From an uncultured Clostridium sp. (GTDB taxonomy: Bacteria; Bacillota_A; Clostridia; TANB77; CAG-508), in NCBI GenBank assembly GCA_947382445.1, contig CANCZH010000046.1, positions 1-12,977 of the forward strand: a stretch of DNA of 12,977 nucleotides. Reading direction: 5' to 3'. Made by a program: the position numbers and the translations under genes. Under the pieces are notes generated by a model, which ran no database searches, was not told where the DNA came from, and saw only the letters and a list, made by a program, of their open reading frames with translations. Positions 1-9,471 of this stretch are shown here, one piece after another. Numbering within the stretch: the first letter of the stretch is position 1; every line of letters begins with the position of its first letter.

Positions 1-1502
1 GTTATTTTCTGCATTGATGTGTTCCCTAGTCCATCTTTATACATTACTGATAATTCTTTTGGTTGATATACATCTCCTGTAAATTTGTAATCTCTTGAAT
101 ATGTTTTTTCATCTACTTTGGCTAGTTGTAAGTCTTCTATGTCATTGAATGCTACCTGAACTTGTCCTATTCCATAATCTGTTGCTGTAAATGTAAAGTC
201 TTTTGATTTTGCCCAGTCTCCCAAGATTTCTGTTCCTGATGTTGGTGTTGGTGGTATGCTATCAACTTTCGCTATTGTAAATTCTTGACTTGTACTATTT
301 TCTAAGCTATCTGTTACTGTTACTGTAAAAATTCTCCCATTTGTGTCACATTCTATTTCTGGTATACATTGTACTTGATAGTTGTGTTCTGTAACATTTC
401 CACTGCCCTCAAATATTAAATTTTCTTCTTTATCTGTAATCTTTACTGTTACTGTATTACAATAGTTTTCAGTTCCCGAGATTATAATTGGTTTGGTTCT
501 ACTCCATTCTGTTAACTCCTCTTTTTGGGAATTATTAATATTAATTATTGTTGGTGGTTCACTTTCTGCTTTTATATAAGCATCTAGTAATATACAAGCA
601 TTTGTTCCATTAATAGTATAATAATCAACTCTTGTAATTGAACATAATTCAGAATGTTTTTTATAAATTCCTGTTTGTATATTCTCCCAAACATTCCCAT
701 TTATTTTAGGATTATTAGAAAGGTTTAAATTATTATCATATGTATGACATGTAATATAATTATAATTTGAAGCATTTGGAACTGTTATACTAGTATAAAA
801 TGTAAATTTTTCATCTTCAATACTTTCTATATATATATCATTTACACATCCTAAGTATGTATTGCATATCATACAATACATACTTTCATCTTTTTCTGCA
901 AAACCATCGAATGTATGACATGCATCATTATAATTATAATTACATATTTTACATTGTCCTAGATTGGTACAGATAATTGGTTCTCCATTTTTTAAATTTA
1001 TACATTTATGAATATTTCTACTAACACTCCAATTGCATTGTAAACATACCTCTGCATATGAATAAGTTGATGAATTATGTATAACAGTCCAAACATGTTC
1101 TTTTTTTCCTTCTATTGTTTCTTTTGAATATCCACATAAACATACAGATTTATATACATTATTTTTATGGCAATTATTTTCATTTCCCATTGTCCAATTG
1201 CTTGTATAAATGTGCACTTTTTCATTCACTTTTTGTCCGCAGATTATACATTCTTTCCAGTGTTTATTTTCATCATACATTGTTTTAAATATATGTTCGT
1301 GTTCTAAATTGCCATTGTCTTCTAAATTAGTAACATCAATTGTTGTAACTTCATTTACTGTTTGTATTTCTTCTGTTTTGGCTATTTTTTGTTTTATATT
1401 TTCTATTAGTGATATTTTATTAATCTTACTACAAAATAATATTACTATTCCTAGAATTAATATTATTACTGTAATTGTTGTTATATTAAATATCTTTTTC
1501 AT
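1..1502 (-). CDS. Exported Cys/His-rich surface protein with Ig-like domains (partial, C-terminus off the left edge)
   Basis: An open frame of 500 codons runs from an ATG at 1502 to the window edge with no stop. The start follows GGAGG at 1508-1512. Residues 1-25 are a Lys-Lys start plus a hydrophobic segment, so a signal peptide or membrane anchor. Residues about 55-260 are rich in His and paired Cys: ECIIC near 85-88, CLC near 121, CLQC near 153, CKIC near 182, YCMIC near 210. They follow an H..HW..C..CG pattern seen in repeat regions of Clostridia surface proteins, which could bind metal or form disulfides. From about residue 318 there are two units of roughly 95 residues, starting PPTIIN and PPTPTS, that look like bacterial Ig-like beta-sandwich domains (WSRTKPIIISG, VTVKITD, FTFTATD). 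The role is probably extracellular, in adhesion or the cell wall; the ligand is unknown and any anchor would lie outside the window. The call of a surface protein is fairly sure, the fold assignments less so. Confidence 0.75.
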   Translation of the reverse strand, partial: MKKIFNITTITVIILILGIVILFCSKINKISLIENIKQKIAKTEEIQTVNEVTTIDVTNLEDNGNLEHEHIFKTMYDENKHWKECIICGQKVNEKVHIYTSNWTMGNENNCHKNNVYKSVCLCGYSKETIEGKKEHVWTVIHNSSTYSYAEVCLQCNWSVSRNIHKCINLKNGEPIICTNLGQCKICNYNYNDACHTFDGFAEKDESMYCMICNTYLGCVNDIYIESIEDEKFTFYTSITVPNASNYNYITCHTYDNNLNLSNNPKINGNVWENIQTGIYKKHSELCSITRVDYYTINGTNACILLDAYIKAESEPPTIININNSQKEELTEWSRTKPIIISGTENYCNTVTVKITDKEENLIFEGSGNVTEHNYQVQCIPEIECDTNGRIFTVTVTDSLENSTSQEFTIAKVDSIPPTPTSGTEILGDWAKSKDFTFTATDYGIGQVQVAFNDIEDLQLAKVDEKTYSRDYKFTGDVYQPKELSVMYKDGLGNTSMQKI

Positions 1503-1510
1503 TTGTGCCT

Positions 1511-1565
1511 CCTATACTTTATTACTCTATTTTTAATATAAGTCATTATTTTTTCAAAGTATAGG
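1511..1565 (-). promoter_or_regulatory. 10-bp inverted repeat next to the ribosome binding site of the surface protein
   Basis: CCTATACTTT at 1511-1520 is perfectly complementary to AAAGTATAGG at 1556-1565, separated by 35 bases. On the minus-strand mRNA the proximal arm ends in ..TATAGG and runs directly into the AGGAGG ribosome binding site (1508-1512), so folding would cover part of it. It could control translation of the surface protein, or be a DNA operator if the promoter lies inside the loop. I could not identify a convincing promoter here. Confidence 0.45.
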
Positions 1566-1599
1566 AATTTTCCTTTTATAACATATATGTAATATACAT

Positions 1600-1626
1600 A
1601 AAATAAAAGGAGCAGTTTTCTGCTCC
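1600..1626 (-). terminator. Rho-independent terminator after the glycosyltransferase fusion gene
   Basis: GGAGCAG (1609-1615), loop TTTT, CTGCTCC (1620-1626) form a perfect 7-bp stem. On the minus strand it is followed by TTTTATTT. It starts five bases after the stop codon of the gene at 1632 and separates the dnaE operon from the downstream surface-protein gene. Confidence 0.85.
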
Positions 1627-1631
1627 AATTT

Positions 1632-3813
1632 TTATCTATATATTCTGTATATTATTTGATCTACTCCTTCGCATCCTTCATATATTAATTCATAGTTCGA
1701 ATATCTTGCATATTCCATTATTTTTGTTCTTACTTCTTCTGGATTCATGCTTGAATTAACACTTAATATAAACTCATTACTATTTTCTAATTCTTCATTA
1801 TCTATTGTTTCTTCTAGTTGATCATTGTATATCATTAATGTTTTTTTGTAATTCATAAATTCTGGTAAGCTTTGTATGTGGTTGAAAAATGTATATCCTA
1901 CATATACTAAGTTATCTTCTTTATATTTTTCTGATATTTCAATATAGTTACTATATCCCTTGTATAAGTATAATGGTTTTTCTGTTGCAAATCCATATGT
2001 TGTAAGTAATATTACTGCTGCAACTGCTATCATATAATTATATTTTTTATTTTCATATATTGAACTAACAGCCATCATTATTAGTACTGCAACTATCGGT
2101 AATACATTCATCACATATCTTAATTCTAAAAATTCTGCTACTCTTGCAATTATTAGTATGTATGCTATTGTTGGTATTATTAATATTGACATTAAGTCTC
2201 TTTCTTTTTTTCTTCTTATAACTATTGCTAATAATGCAATTGCAAATAATGCTAGAACAATATTCCATTTACTTCCAAAGTATCTTAAAATCATATTAAA
2301 ATATGTTAATGTTCTTTCTTTATAGTTTGTCATTTCGAATTTTCCAACAGCTCTATCTGAGTTAAATAAATGGTCAATTGAGAAAGGAAAAATTATTAAT
2401 CCTACTATACTTGCTAATACTAATACTCCAATATATTTAAAACATTCTTTATATTTCTTATTTATTATAAATAAGATTACCATTATTAAGCTTACTAATG
2501 CTGCATATATTGCAAAGAAATATTGTGTTAAAAATCCTAGTATTGATATTACAAATAAACTTATTAAATGTTTCTTATTTACTGTGTATTTGTTTTTTAT
2601 TATTGATATATTTACACATAAGTATGCCATTGTGAAAAATGTTAGCATCATATACATTCTTTGGAACATCATTGTTGATATTCCACCAATGCTTAATCCA
2701 TATAATGCAACTGTTAATATTGAAATTTCTTTTCTTCCGAATTAGATTTAAGATTTTCCATATTAAAATACATGTTCCTATGAAGAATGGCAATGATACA
2801 GCAAATATTATGTATTTTGAAAATGTATTATTGAATATTGAACTTACTGTATGCACTAACATGTAAAATAATGGTGGGTGAACATCTTGCAGTTGGTTAT
2901 AGTATACTGATACATAATTGAATCTGTTGTCTTTTGCCTCCATATAATTTTGTGCATCTTCTCTAGTTCTCCATATCATTTTTTCTGATATCATTTTTGC
3001 ATATATATAATCATCTTTTTCTTGTGTGTTATCTATAAAATAGTATTTAAATCTTTTTGCCCAGTCAAATATGTTTCCATCTTGGAATATTTTTTCTTCT
3101 AGGAAAAAGTGCATTGGCGTTTTTTCTCTATATGAATAAAATACTCCTTCATATGCACAATTTGATGAACCATAAGAAAAAATTTCGTCACAGTGAAACC
3201 CCTCTTTTTGTCCTATAAAGAATAGCATAACTAAGCATAATGCTGTAATTAATATTGCTAGTTTTGTTTTCTGTCTTTTATTTTCTTTTAGTGTTTCTAG
3301 CTTATTTTCTTCTATATCTGTTGTAACAACTCCAGTTTTTTGTATTTCTTTTTTATATTCTTTTAAGCTCTTTCTAGATATTTCTGTTATTGCTTGATAT
3401 ATCTTTTCTTTATCTAGAATTTGTAATTCTCCAGTTTCAAATTTAATTACATCTTTTACTTCTTCAGGTAGTTCAACATTGTATTTTTCAATTAATTCTT
3501 TATTTAATATATCATAATCATTATAGATTCTTGAATCAGCTTCTTTAAAATATTTGTTGTAGAATAAATAATCCACTATTAAATGTAAGAAATATCCTTC
3601 CATATAACTTGTGTTTGTTTTATTGGTTTTAAGGAATTTTTTTAAGTTTACTTCACTACTTGTTTTATCACTATAATGTGTTGCTCTTTTATCTCCATTT
3701 GTTGATAATAAGTCTGGTGCTAATGTTCCTTTAAGAAATTCCTCTTCATTATTTACTCTAAAATTTCTGATATATTCTTTTGCAATTGATAAGTGGATTA
3801 CATATCCTGGCAT
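1632..3813 (-). CDS. Zn-dependent phospholipase C-like domain fused to a GT-C (family 39-like) glycosyltransferase, with a +1 frameshift at CGG codon 359
   Basis: Two overlapping frames form one gene of 726 aa. Residues 1-150 resemble the bacterial zinc-dependent phospholipase C / PF00882-type domain: MPGYVIH start, H7, LAPD ending at D34, THY with H46, and HLIVD with H77 and D81 as candidate metal ligands. After a charged linker, a membrane segment at 184-200 leads into a GT-C enzyme: HCDE (207-210) is the usual acidic motif of the first loop and DVHPP (310-314) is a typical family 39 motif. About ten membrane helices follow, then a soluble C-terminal domain. Such enzymes transfer sugars from polyprenyl-phosphate donors outside the membrane. 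The zero frame meets CGG at 2739-2737; skipping the C gives GRKEISILTV and the rest of the membrane domain. The zero frame itself ends at 2575. The ATG at 2672 lies inside the protein and is not a credible start. AAAAGGAG precedes the start at 3813, 17 bases after the upstream gene. The substrate is unknown. Confidence 0.75.
2737..2739 (-). other. +1 frameshift site: ATT CGG AAG read as ATT (C) GGA AGA
   Basis: CGG is codon 359 in the zero frame of the glycosyltransferase fusion. Skipping its C yields Gly and restores the membrane domain to the stop at 1632. It belongs to a set of six identical-form sites in this window. Confidence 0.75.
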
Positions 3814-3830
3814 TTTTTTCTCCTTTTTTA

Positions 3831-5819
3831 TTATAATTCAATACTTTCTACTTGTTTCCTTAATGATTTTATTTTTTTGACTTTTTGGGCATGTTCTTCT
3901 TCTCTTTTTTCTTTAAAACTTTTCATTTGAGAATTATAAATTTTAGCCACTAATTCTGCTGATTTTTTATTAATATCTGTTTTTTCATTAAGTTTTGGAA
4001 ATAATTCTCTAATGTTTTCTCCTGTTATAGTATCTTCTGTTATATCTGCATCTTCTATTTCTTTTGATATTTGCCATATTGTTGCTACACATTTTGCTTC
4101 ATCTTCTGTTATTATTATATCACTTAAAAGTTCTATAACATCATCAAAGTTAATTTTATTTGAAACAATTCTCCAATATAAGTCTTCATTTATTTGTTCT
4201 TTTATTTCAAATCTGTTTTCCGTAATTTTTGCAATTTCTTGTATCATTTCTTCAATTGTTATTTTTCGTGTTCTTTTTTCACTATTTAACTTTTTTTGTC
4301 TTATATATTTTTGATTTTGTTCTAGTAAATTCATTGCAAATTCTAGTTTGTCTGGTACTTCTCCATCTTTTGCATCTCTAATAGCTTTTTGATATTTTTT
4401 TGAGAAATTAGAACTTTTTATAATTGATTTTACTCTTTCTTCATTTTCTTTTCTTTCTTTTTCTTGATACATAGACAATTCATCAGATTTTTTTAGTTCG
4501 AGTGCTACTTCTTTTGGAAGTTCGTCTGCAAATTCTAATATTTTTCTTCTAGTTTCAAAATCATTCATACGTCCATCATAATCTACCCAAAAATATTTTA
4601 CGCTTCCATCTGGATAAAAATTATTTTCATTTGCTTCACAGTATTCTCCGATTCTTATTATTTCTTTTCCTTTTGATTGTTCTTTTACTTGGTAATATGC
4701 TCTTTCATGATAGAACTCTTCTGGAAATGTTCTTCTAGCTTCTTGAATAGTTAATTTGTCTGCAATTTTTTGTATATTTTCACTTTCTTCTTCCTGCTGT
4801 TCCCATTCCATCATTTGCTTTGGCATGTATTTAAAATATTTTATATTTCCATTAGGATATAAATTAGCTGGATTATATGGATCAAAAGTTATATTATAAC
4901 CTAATTTCTTTAATTCTAGTAGTCTATCATTTGCTATACTATCATCTATTAATTGATAATAATTTTCACTTGATATGTTTTCTAATACTTTTATTCTTTT
5001 TCTAAACTCTTCTTCAAATAAATAATCTTTTTCTATTCCTTGTATTTCTTTTGCATTTCTTATTAATAGTTCATAAAATGCTTGATTCATAATACCTAAA
5101 AGAAGTTCTCTGTTTTCTCTAATGTCCCATGTTTCATTTTCGTCACATGGAATATATAAACGTCTGTCAAATGTTGCTTTATACAATTCTTGTGTTCCTG
5201 ATAGAATTTTTGATTCTTCAAAGAATTTTTGATTATATATAATAGGATATATATCTTTGTCTTCCATTCCTTTTAGAAGCCATTTTTCTTTAATATGCTG
5301 AATGATTTCTTCCCTACTATATTTTGAAACTGATTTTTTATTTGTTTCTATATTTTTTATAAAACAATCTTTTTCTAAATCTAATAACAATCTGCAATCT
5401 CTAATAATTGCTTCTCTATTATCCCATGGTGCTGTTCTATTTGCAAATAGTTCAAGTATTTTTGATTTAATCCAGGTTCCTATAAGTATTCTGTCTCCAT
5501 CTTTATATGGAAGTTCAATTATATCCCCTTCTGAAAATGTAATAGGTTCTTGTGATTCTAACCATTCTTCAAAATCAAAAGGTTTTCTATAATCCCAATA
5601 TTTTATATTTCTAGCAAATATATCTGATATTTCACCATAATAATTTGCTGGAATTAATTTTTCTTCTATTTGCCCTGGTCTAAATTCTATTATCATTTCT
5701 GGAGAATAGTCATATTCTCTCATTCTTATTTCTTTATCTTTTGAATCAATAATTTTAGGCTGTTTTATTCTAAAGTATTTAATTTTTGCCTTAGCGATTT
5801 CTTCACTTTCTAAATCCAT
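3831..5819 (-). CDS. Unrecognised 662-aa charged cytosolic protein in the dnaE operon
   Basis: I do not recognise a family. The protein has no signal peptide or membrane segment and is rich in Glu, Lys and Ile. Three W-D-x-R elements occur in the first third: WDYR at 75, WDNR at 132 and WDIR at 231. Two similar short units follow: YPNGNIKYF at 321-329 and YPDGSVKYF at 402-410, like a repeated text-style 'YPxGxxKYF' element. From about residue 430 it becomes highly charged and probably helical or coiled-coil to the end. The ATG at 5819 is chosen because AAAGGAG lies eight bases upstream; dnaE stops only 20 bases before, and the glycosyltransferase fusion starts 17 bases after its own stop, so the three are likely cotranscribed. 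It contains no in-frame CGG and is intact. Function unknown; being next to dnaE does not by itself imply a replication role. Confidence 0.8.
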   Translation of the reverse strand: MDLESEEIAKAKIKYFRIKQPKIIDSKDKEIRMREYDYSPEMIIEFRPGQIEEKLIPANYYGEISDIFARNIKYWDYRKPFDFEEWLESQEPITFSEGDIIELPYKDGDRILIGTWIKSKILELFANRTAPWDNREAIIRDCRLLLDLEKDCFIKNIETNKKSVSKYSREEIIQHIKEKWLLKGMEDKDIYPIIYNQKFFEESKILSGTQELYKATFDRRLYIPCDENETWDIRENRELLLGIMNQAFYELLIRNAKEIQGIEKDYLFEEEFRKRIKVLENISSENYYQLIDDSIANDRLLELKKLGYNITFDPYNPANLYPNGNIKYFKYMPKQMMEWEQQEEESENIQKIADKLTIQEARRTFPEEFYHERAYYQVKEQSKGKEIIRIGEYCEANENNFYPDGSVKYFWVDYDGRMNDFETRRKILEFADELPKEVALELKKSDELSMYQEKERKENEERVKSIIKSSNFSKKYQKAIRDAKDGEVPDKLEFAMNLLEQNQKYIRQKKLNSEKRTRKITIEEMIQEIAKITENRFEIKEQINEDLYWRIVSNKINFDDVIELLSDIIITEDEAKCVATIWQISKEIEDADITEDTITGENIRELFPKLNEKTDINKKSAELVAKIYNSQMKSFKEKREEEHAQKVKKIKSLRKQVESIEL

Positions 5820-5839
5820 TGATTGCTCTCCTTAAAGTT

Positions 5840-8800
5840 TTATTCTAATTCAATATTTTCTTCTCCTACAATTTCTTTGAATTGTTCTAAGATTTCTTCT
5901 GTTAAATATATTGCACCACATGGCTTTATTTCTGATTTATCTATTATGCTTAATTTCATATTTACTCTATCGCCAGAAAAAAATTTTATTGCACCTTTTA
6001 ATTTTTCTTTTTGCTCTGCTGATAGTTCTGTAATGTCTATTTTTAATGCATTTTTTCGTTCTTTTTGTCCATCATTCTCTGAAAATTCTTTTATGTTTTG
6101 AACTATTATTCTTGCTTCTTCGTCTTCTTTTATGCTTAGTCTTCCTTCAACTAGTATGATATTTTCTTCAAATAAAATATTATCACATTTTGAATATATG
6201 CTGTCAAATACTACTATTTCGCAGTTTCCGTATAAGTCTTCAACTGTTATAAATGCCATTATTGTGTTTCTTTTCGTGTATTTTTTCTTTATGTTTGTTA
6301 TTGTTCCTGCATATTTTACACTTTGACCATCTTTGAATCCATTTATATTTTCATTGTTTAGTTCTTTTATTTGAAGTGAATTTATATTTGTTTGTTTTTT
6401 TATAGCTTCTTTTATTTTTTCTAGTGGATGCCCTGAAATATAAATTCCAAGCATTTCTTTTTCTTGACTTAGAATTTCTTTTTCATCTAACTCTTTTAGT
6501 ACTGTGTATTGATATTTTACAGTTTCTGTTGATTCTACTAAATCAAACATTGATACTTGGTTTGCTACTTGATTTTTTCCTTGATTATTTATTGTATCTA
6601 GGATTTTTTCAAATGATGCTAATAATGTTGCTCTTGTTTGATTCATTTCATCAAAACATCCCGCTTTTATTAAACATTCTATACACTTTTTGTTTACTGT
6701 TCCCGACCTGATTCTTTCACAGAAATCTGTAAATGATTTGAACTCTCCATTTTTTGTTCTTTCTTCTATAACTGTTTCAATTGCTGAAACTCCAACATTT
6801 TTTATACTTCCAAGTCCAAATCTTACTTTTCCATCTTGTACTGTAAATTTTGTAAAACTTTTATTTATATCTGGTTTTAATATTTCTATATTTAATCTTT
6901 TACATTCATCTATGTAAATTGGTACTTTGTCTAAGTTTCCTAAAAAGCTATTTAGTGTTGCTGCCATAAATTCTTCTGGATAATATGCTTTTAGGTATGC
7001 TGTTCTGTATGATACTACTGAATATGCAGCTGCATGTGATTTGTTAAATGCATATTTTGCGAATTCTGACATTTCATCGAATATTTTATCTGCTGATTTT
7101 TCGTCTATTCCATTTCTTACACAACCTGGTACTAGTATGTTTCCATCTTCATCTACTTGTCCGATGTATAAAGTATTCTCTTTCTTTTGCCATTACATCT
7201 AGTTTTTTCTTTCCCATTGCTCTTCTTACTAGATCAGCTCTTCCTAGTGAATATCCTGCTAGGTCTCTAACTATTTGCATAACTTGTTCTTGATATACCA
7301 TACATCCATATGTTACGTTTAGTATTGGTTCTAGTGATGGGTGTGTATATTCGTTATGTCCTGGATTTTGTTTTCCTTTTACATATCTTGGTATTTGGTC
7401 CATTGGTCCAGGTCTATATAATGAAACACCTGCTATTATATCTTCTAAACAGTCTGGTTTTAAGTCTTTCATGAAGTTTGTCATTCCTTGACTTTCAAAC
7501 TGGAATATTCCAACACTTTGTCCATCAGCCCATAGTTTGTATACTTTTGGGTCATTCATGTTTTCATCATATTTTACTTCTATTCCTCTTGTTTGTTTTA
7601 CTAGTTTTTCTGTATCTGAAATTACTGTTAGAGTTCTTAGTCCTAGGAAGTCCATTTTTAGTAGTCCTAATTCTTCTAGTAATGTCATTGTGTATTGTGT
7701 TGAAATGTTTCCATCATTTACATATAGTGGAACATATGTGTCTACTGGATCTTTTGTTATAACTATTCCACATGCATGTGTTGAAGCTTGTCTTGGTAAT
7801 CCTTCTAATTTTATTGCTATATCTATTAATTCTTTTACTTTTTCATCTGATTCATATAGTTCTTTTAGTTCACGGTTTTGTTCTAGTGCTTTTGGTATTG
7901 TTATATGTATTTCCATTGGAATCATTTTGGCAAGTTTATCTGTTTCTGAATATGGATAGTCTAATACTCTTCCCACATCTCTAATTACCATTCTTGCTGC
8001 CATTGTTCCAAATGTTATAATCTGTGAAACATGGTCTTTTCCATATTTTCTTTCAACATATTCTATTACTTCTTGTCTTCTTTCATAACAAAAGTCTACA
8101 TCAAAATCTGGCATACTAATTCTATCTGGATTTAGAAATCTTTCAAAAATTAATCCATATTTTATTGGATCTATGTCTGTTATTCCAATTGCATATGCTG
8201 CAATTGAACCTGCTCCTGAACCACGTCCTGGTCCTACTGATATTCCTACTGATTTGGCATAATTTATGTAATCCCATACTATTAAGAAATAATCTACATA
8301 TCCCATTTTTTCAATGACTGATATTTCGTATTCTAGTCTGTCCATTATTTCTTTTTCTGGATTTTCTCCATATCTATTTTTTATTCCTTTATAGCATAAG
8401 TATTTGAAATAGTCTGCGTGTGTTTCATATTCTGGTGGTACATCGTAGTTTGGCAGTTTTGTTACTCCAAATTCAAAATCATAATTGCATTTTTCTGCTA
8501 TTTTTACTGTATTTTCAATTGCATCTGGAAATTCTGAAAAGTATTCTGCCATTTCTTCTGGTGATTTTATATAGAATTCTTCTGTCTCAAATCTCATTCT
8601 ATCTTCATCAGACATTCTTTTTCCTGTTTGTATGCATAATAAAACTTCATGAAAATAACTATCTTCTTTTTTTAAATAATGTGCATCATTTGTTGCTACT
8701 AGTGGTATATCTAGTTTTCTTGCTAGTTCTATTAATTTTTGATTTACTAGTATTTGTTGTCTTAATCCATTATGTTGTATTTCTATGTAATAATCATCTT

Positions 8801-9299
8801 TGAATATATTTTTATGCCACATAGCTATTTCTTCTGCTTTTTCCATGTCGCCTTTTATTATTGCTTGGCTTAAGCTTCCTGCCAAACAAGCACTTAAACA
8901 AACTAGTCCTTCACTATATTTTTCAAGTATCTCTAAGTCAATACGTGGTTTATAATAAAATCCATCTATGAAAGATAATGAAACTAGTTTTGTTAGGTTT
9001 TGGTATCCTATTTTATTTTTGGCAAGTAGTATTAAATGGTTATATCCACTATCAATATTTGCTTCCTTGTCAAATCTTGAGCGTGCAGCTACATACACTT
9101 CACATCCAATGATTGGTTTTATATCGTTTTTCTTACATTCTTTATAAAAGTCTACTGCTCCATACATAACTCCATGGTCAGTAAGAGCAATTGCTTTCAT
9201 TCCAAGCTCTTTTGCCCTGACTGGTAAATCTTTAATTCTACTCATTCCATCTAGTAAACTGTATTCACTATGGACATGTAAATGTACGAAATCTGCCAT
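5840..9299 (-). CDS. dnaE: DNA polymerase III alpha subunit DnaE (+1 frameshift at CGG codon 713)
   Basis: This is the replicative polymerase alpha subunit, 1152 aa when read across one +1 shift, a normal length for DnaE1. It has an N-terminal PHP domain (HLHVHSEYS at 6-14, ALTDHG). The catalytic core includes GRGSGAGS and PDFDVDF at 397-403, where D400 and D402 match the metal-binding aspartates of E. coli DnaE. Downstream are the conserved FAKYAFNKSHAAAYS segment (from 745), a helix-hairpin-helix region (about 825-847), a probable beta-clamp motif QVSMF at 914-918 and an OB-fold (about 990-1040). The zero frame reaches CAT CGG ACA at 7163 and stops four codons later. Skipping the C gives FIHGQVDEDGN, as expected for this family, and continues to 5840. 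The ATG at 7072 (residue 743) is internal. The gene has its own promoter and AGGAG before the ATG at 9299. Identity is certain; only the mechanism that joins the two frames is open. Confidence 0.95.
7161..7163 (-). other. +1 frameshift site in dnaE: CAT CGG ACA read as CAT (C) GGA CAA
   Basis: CGG is codon 713 of the zero frame, and a TGA follows four codons later. Skipping the C inserts Gly and continues with the conserved remainder of DnaE. Without the shift the essential polymerase would lose its clamp-binding, helix-hairpin-helix and OB-fold regions. Confidence 0.85.
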
Positions 9300-9325
9300 T
9301 TTTTATCTCCTCTTTTATCTTGTTA

Positions 9326-9354
9326 GTTATATCACATTTATGGCGTTTTATCAA
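9326..9354 (-). promoter_or_regulatory. Sigma-A-type promoter of dnaE
   Basis: On the minus strand a TTGATA -35 box (9354-9349) and a TATAAC -10 box (9331-9326) are separated by exactly 17 bases. The expected start is near 9319, giving a leader of about 20 bases with AGAGGAG. Its -35 box is 17 bases from the -35 box of the divergent plus-strand promoter, so the two may compete or share a regulator. Confidence 0.7.
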
Positions 9355-9371
9355 CATTTATAAATCTTTTC

Positions 9372-9400
9372 TTGACAATTTTAATTTCCTACATTATAAT
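9372..9400 (+). promoter_or_regulatory. Near-consensus promoter of the plus-strand unit
   Basis: A perfect TTGACA (9372-9377), a 17-base spacer and a perfect TATAAT (9395-9400). This is the strongest promoter in the window, so the short unit it drives should be abundantly transcribed from about 9407. Confidence 0.85.
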
Positions 9401-9415
9401 TTATGTTATGTTAAC

Positions 9416-9450
9416 GTCATCTTTGATGACTTGCCATTACGAAAGTAATG
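9416..9450 (+). promoter_or_regulatory. Tandem leader hairpins before the small plus-strand ORF
   Basis: Two perfect 6-bp stems in a row, the second closed by a GAAA tetraloop, end seven bases before the AAAGGAG ribosome binding site. They lie in the 5' leader of a highly expressed transcript and may stabilise it or present the ribosome binding site. Confidence 0.5.
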
Positions 9451-9471
9451 TGTATGAAAGGAGACTTTTTC

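Noticed and set aside
1632..2672. A separate 346-aa membrane protein gene starting at the ATG at 2672
   Set aside because: The same frame carries matching membrane sequence upstream of the ATG back to 2738, with no ribosome binding site at 2672. It is the second part of the glycosyltransferase fusion.
5840..7072. A separate gene starting at the ATG at 7072
   Set aside because: Conserved DnaE sequence (VPGCVRNGI...KIFDE) precedes this ATG in the same frame, so it is the C-terminal part of dnaE.
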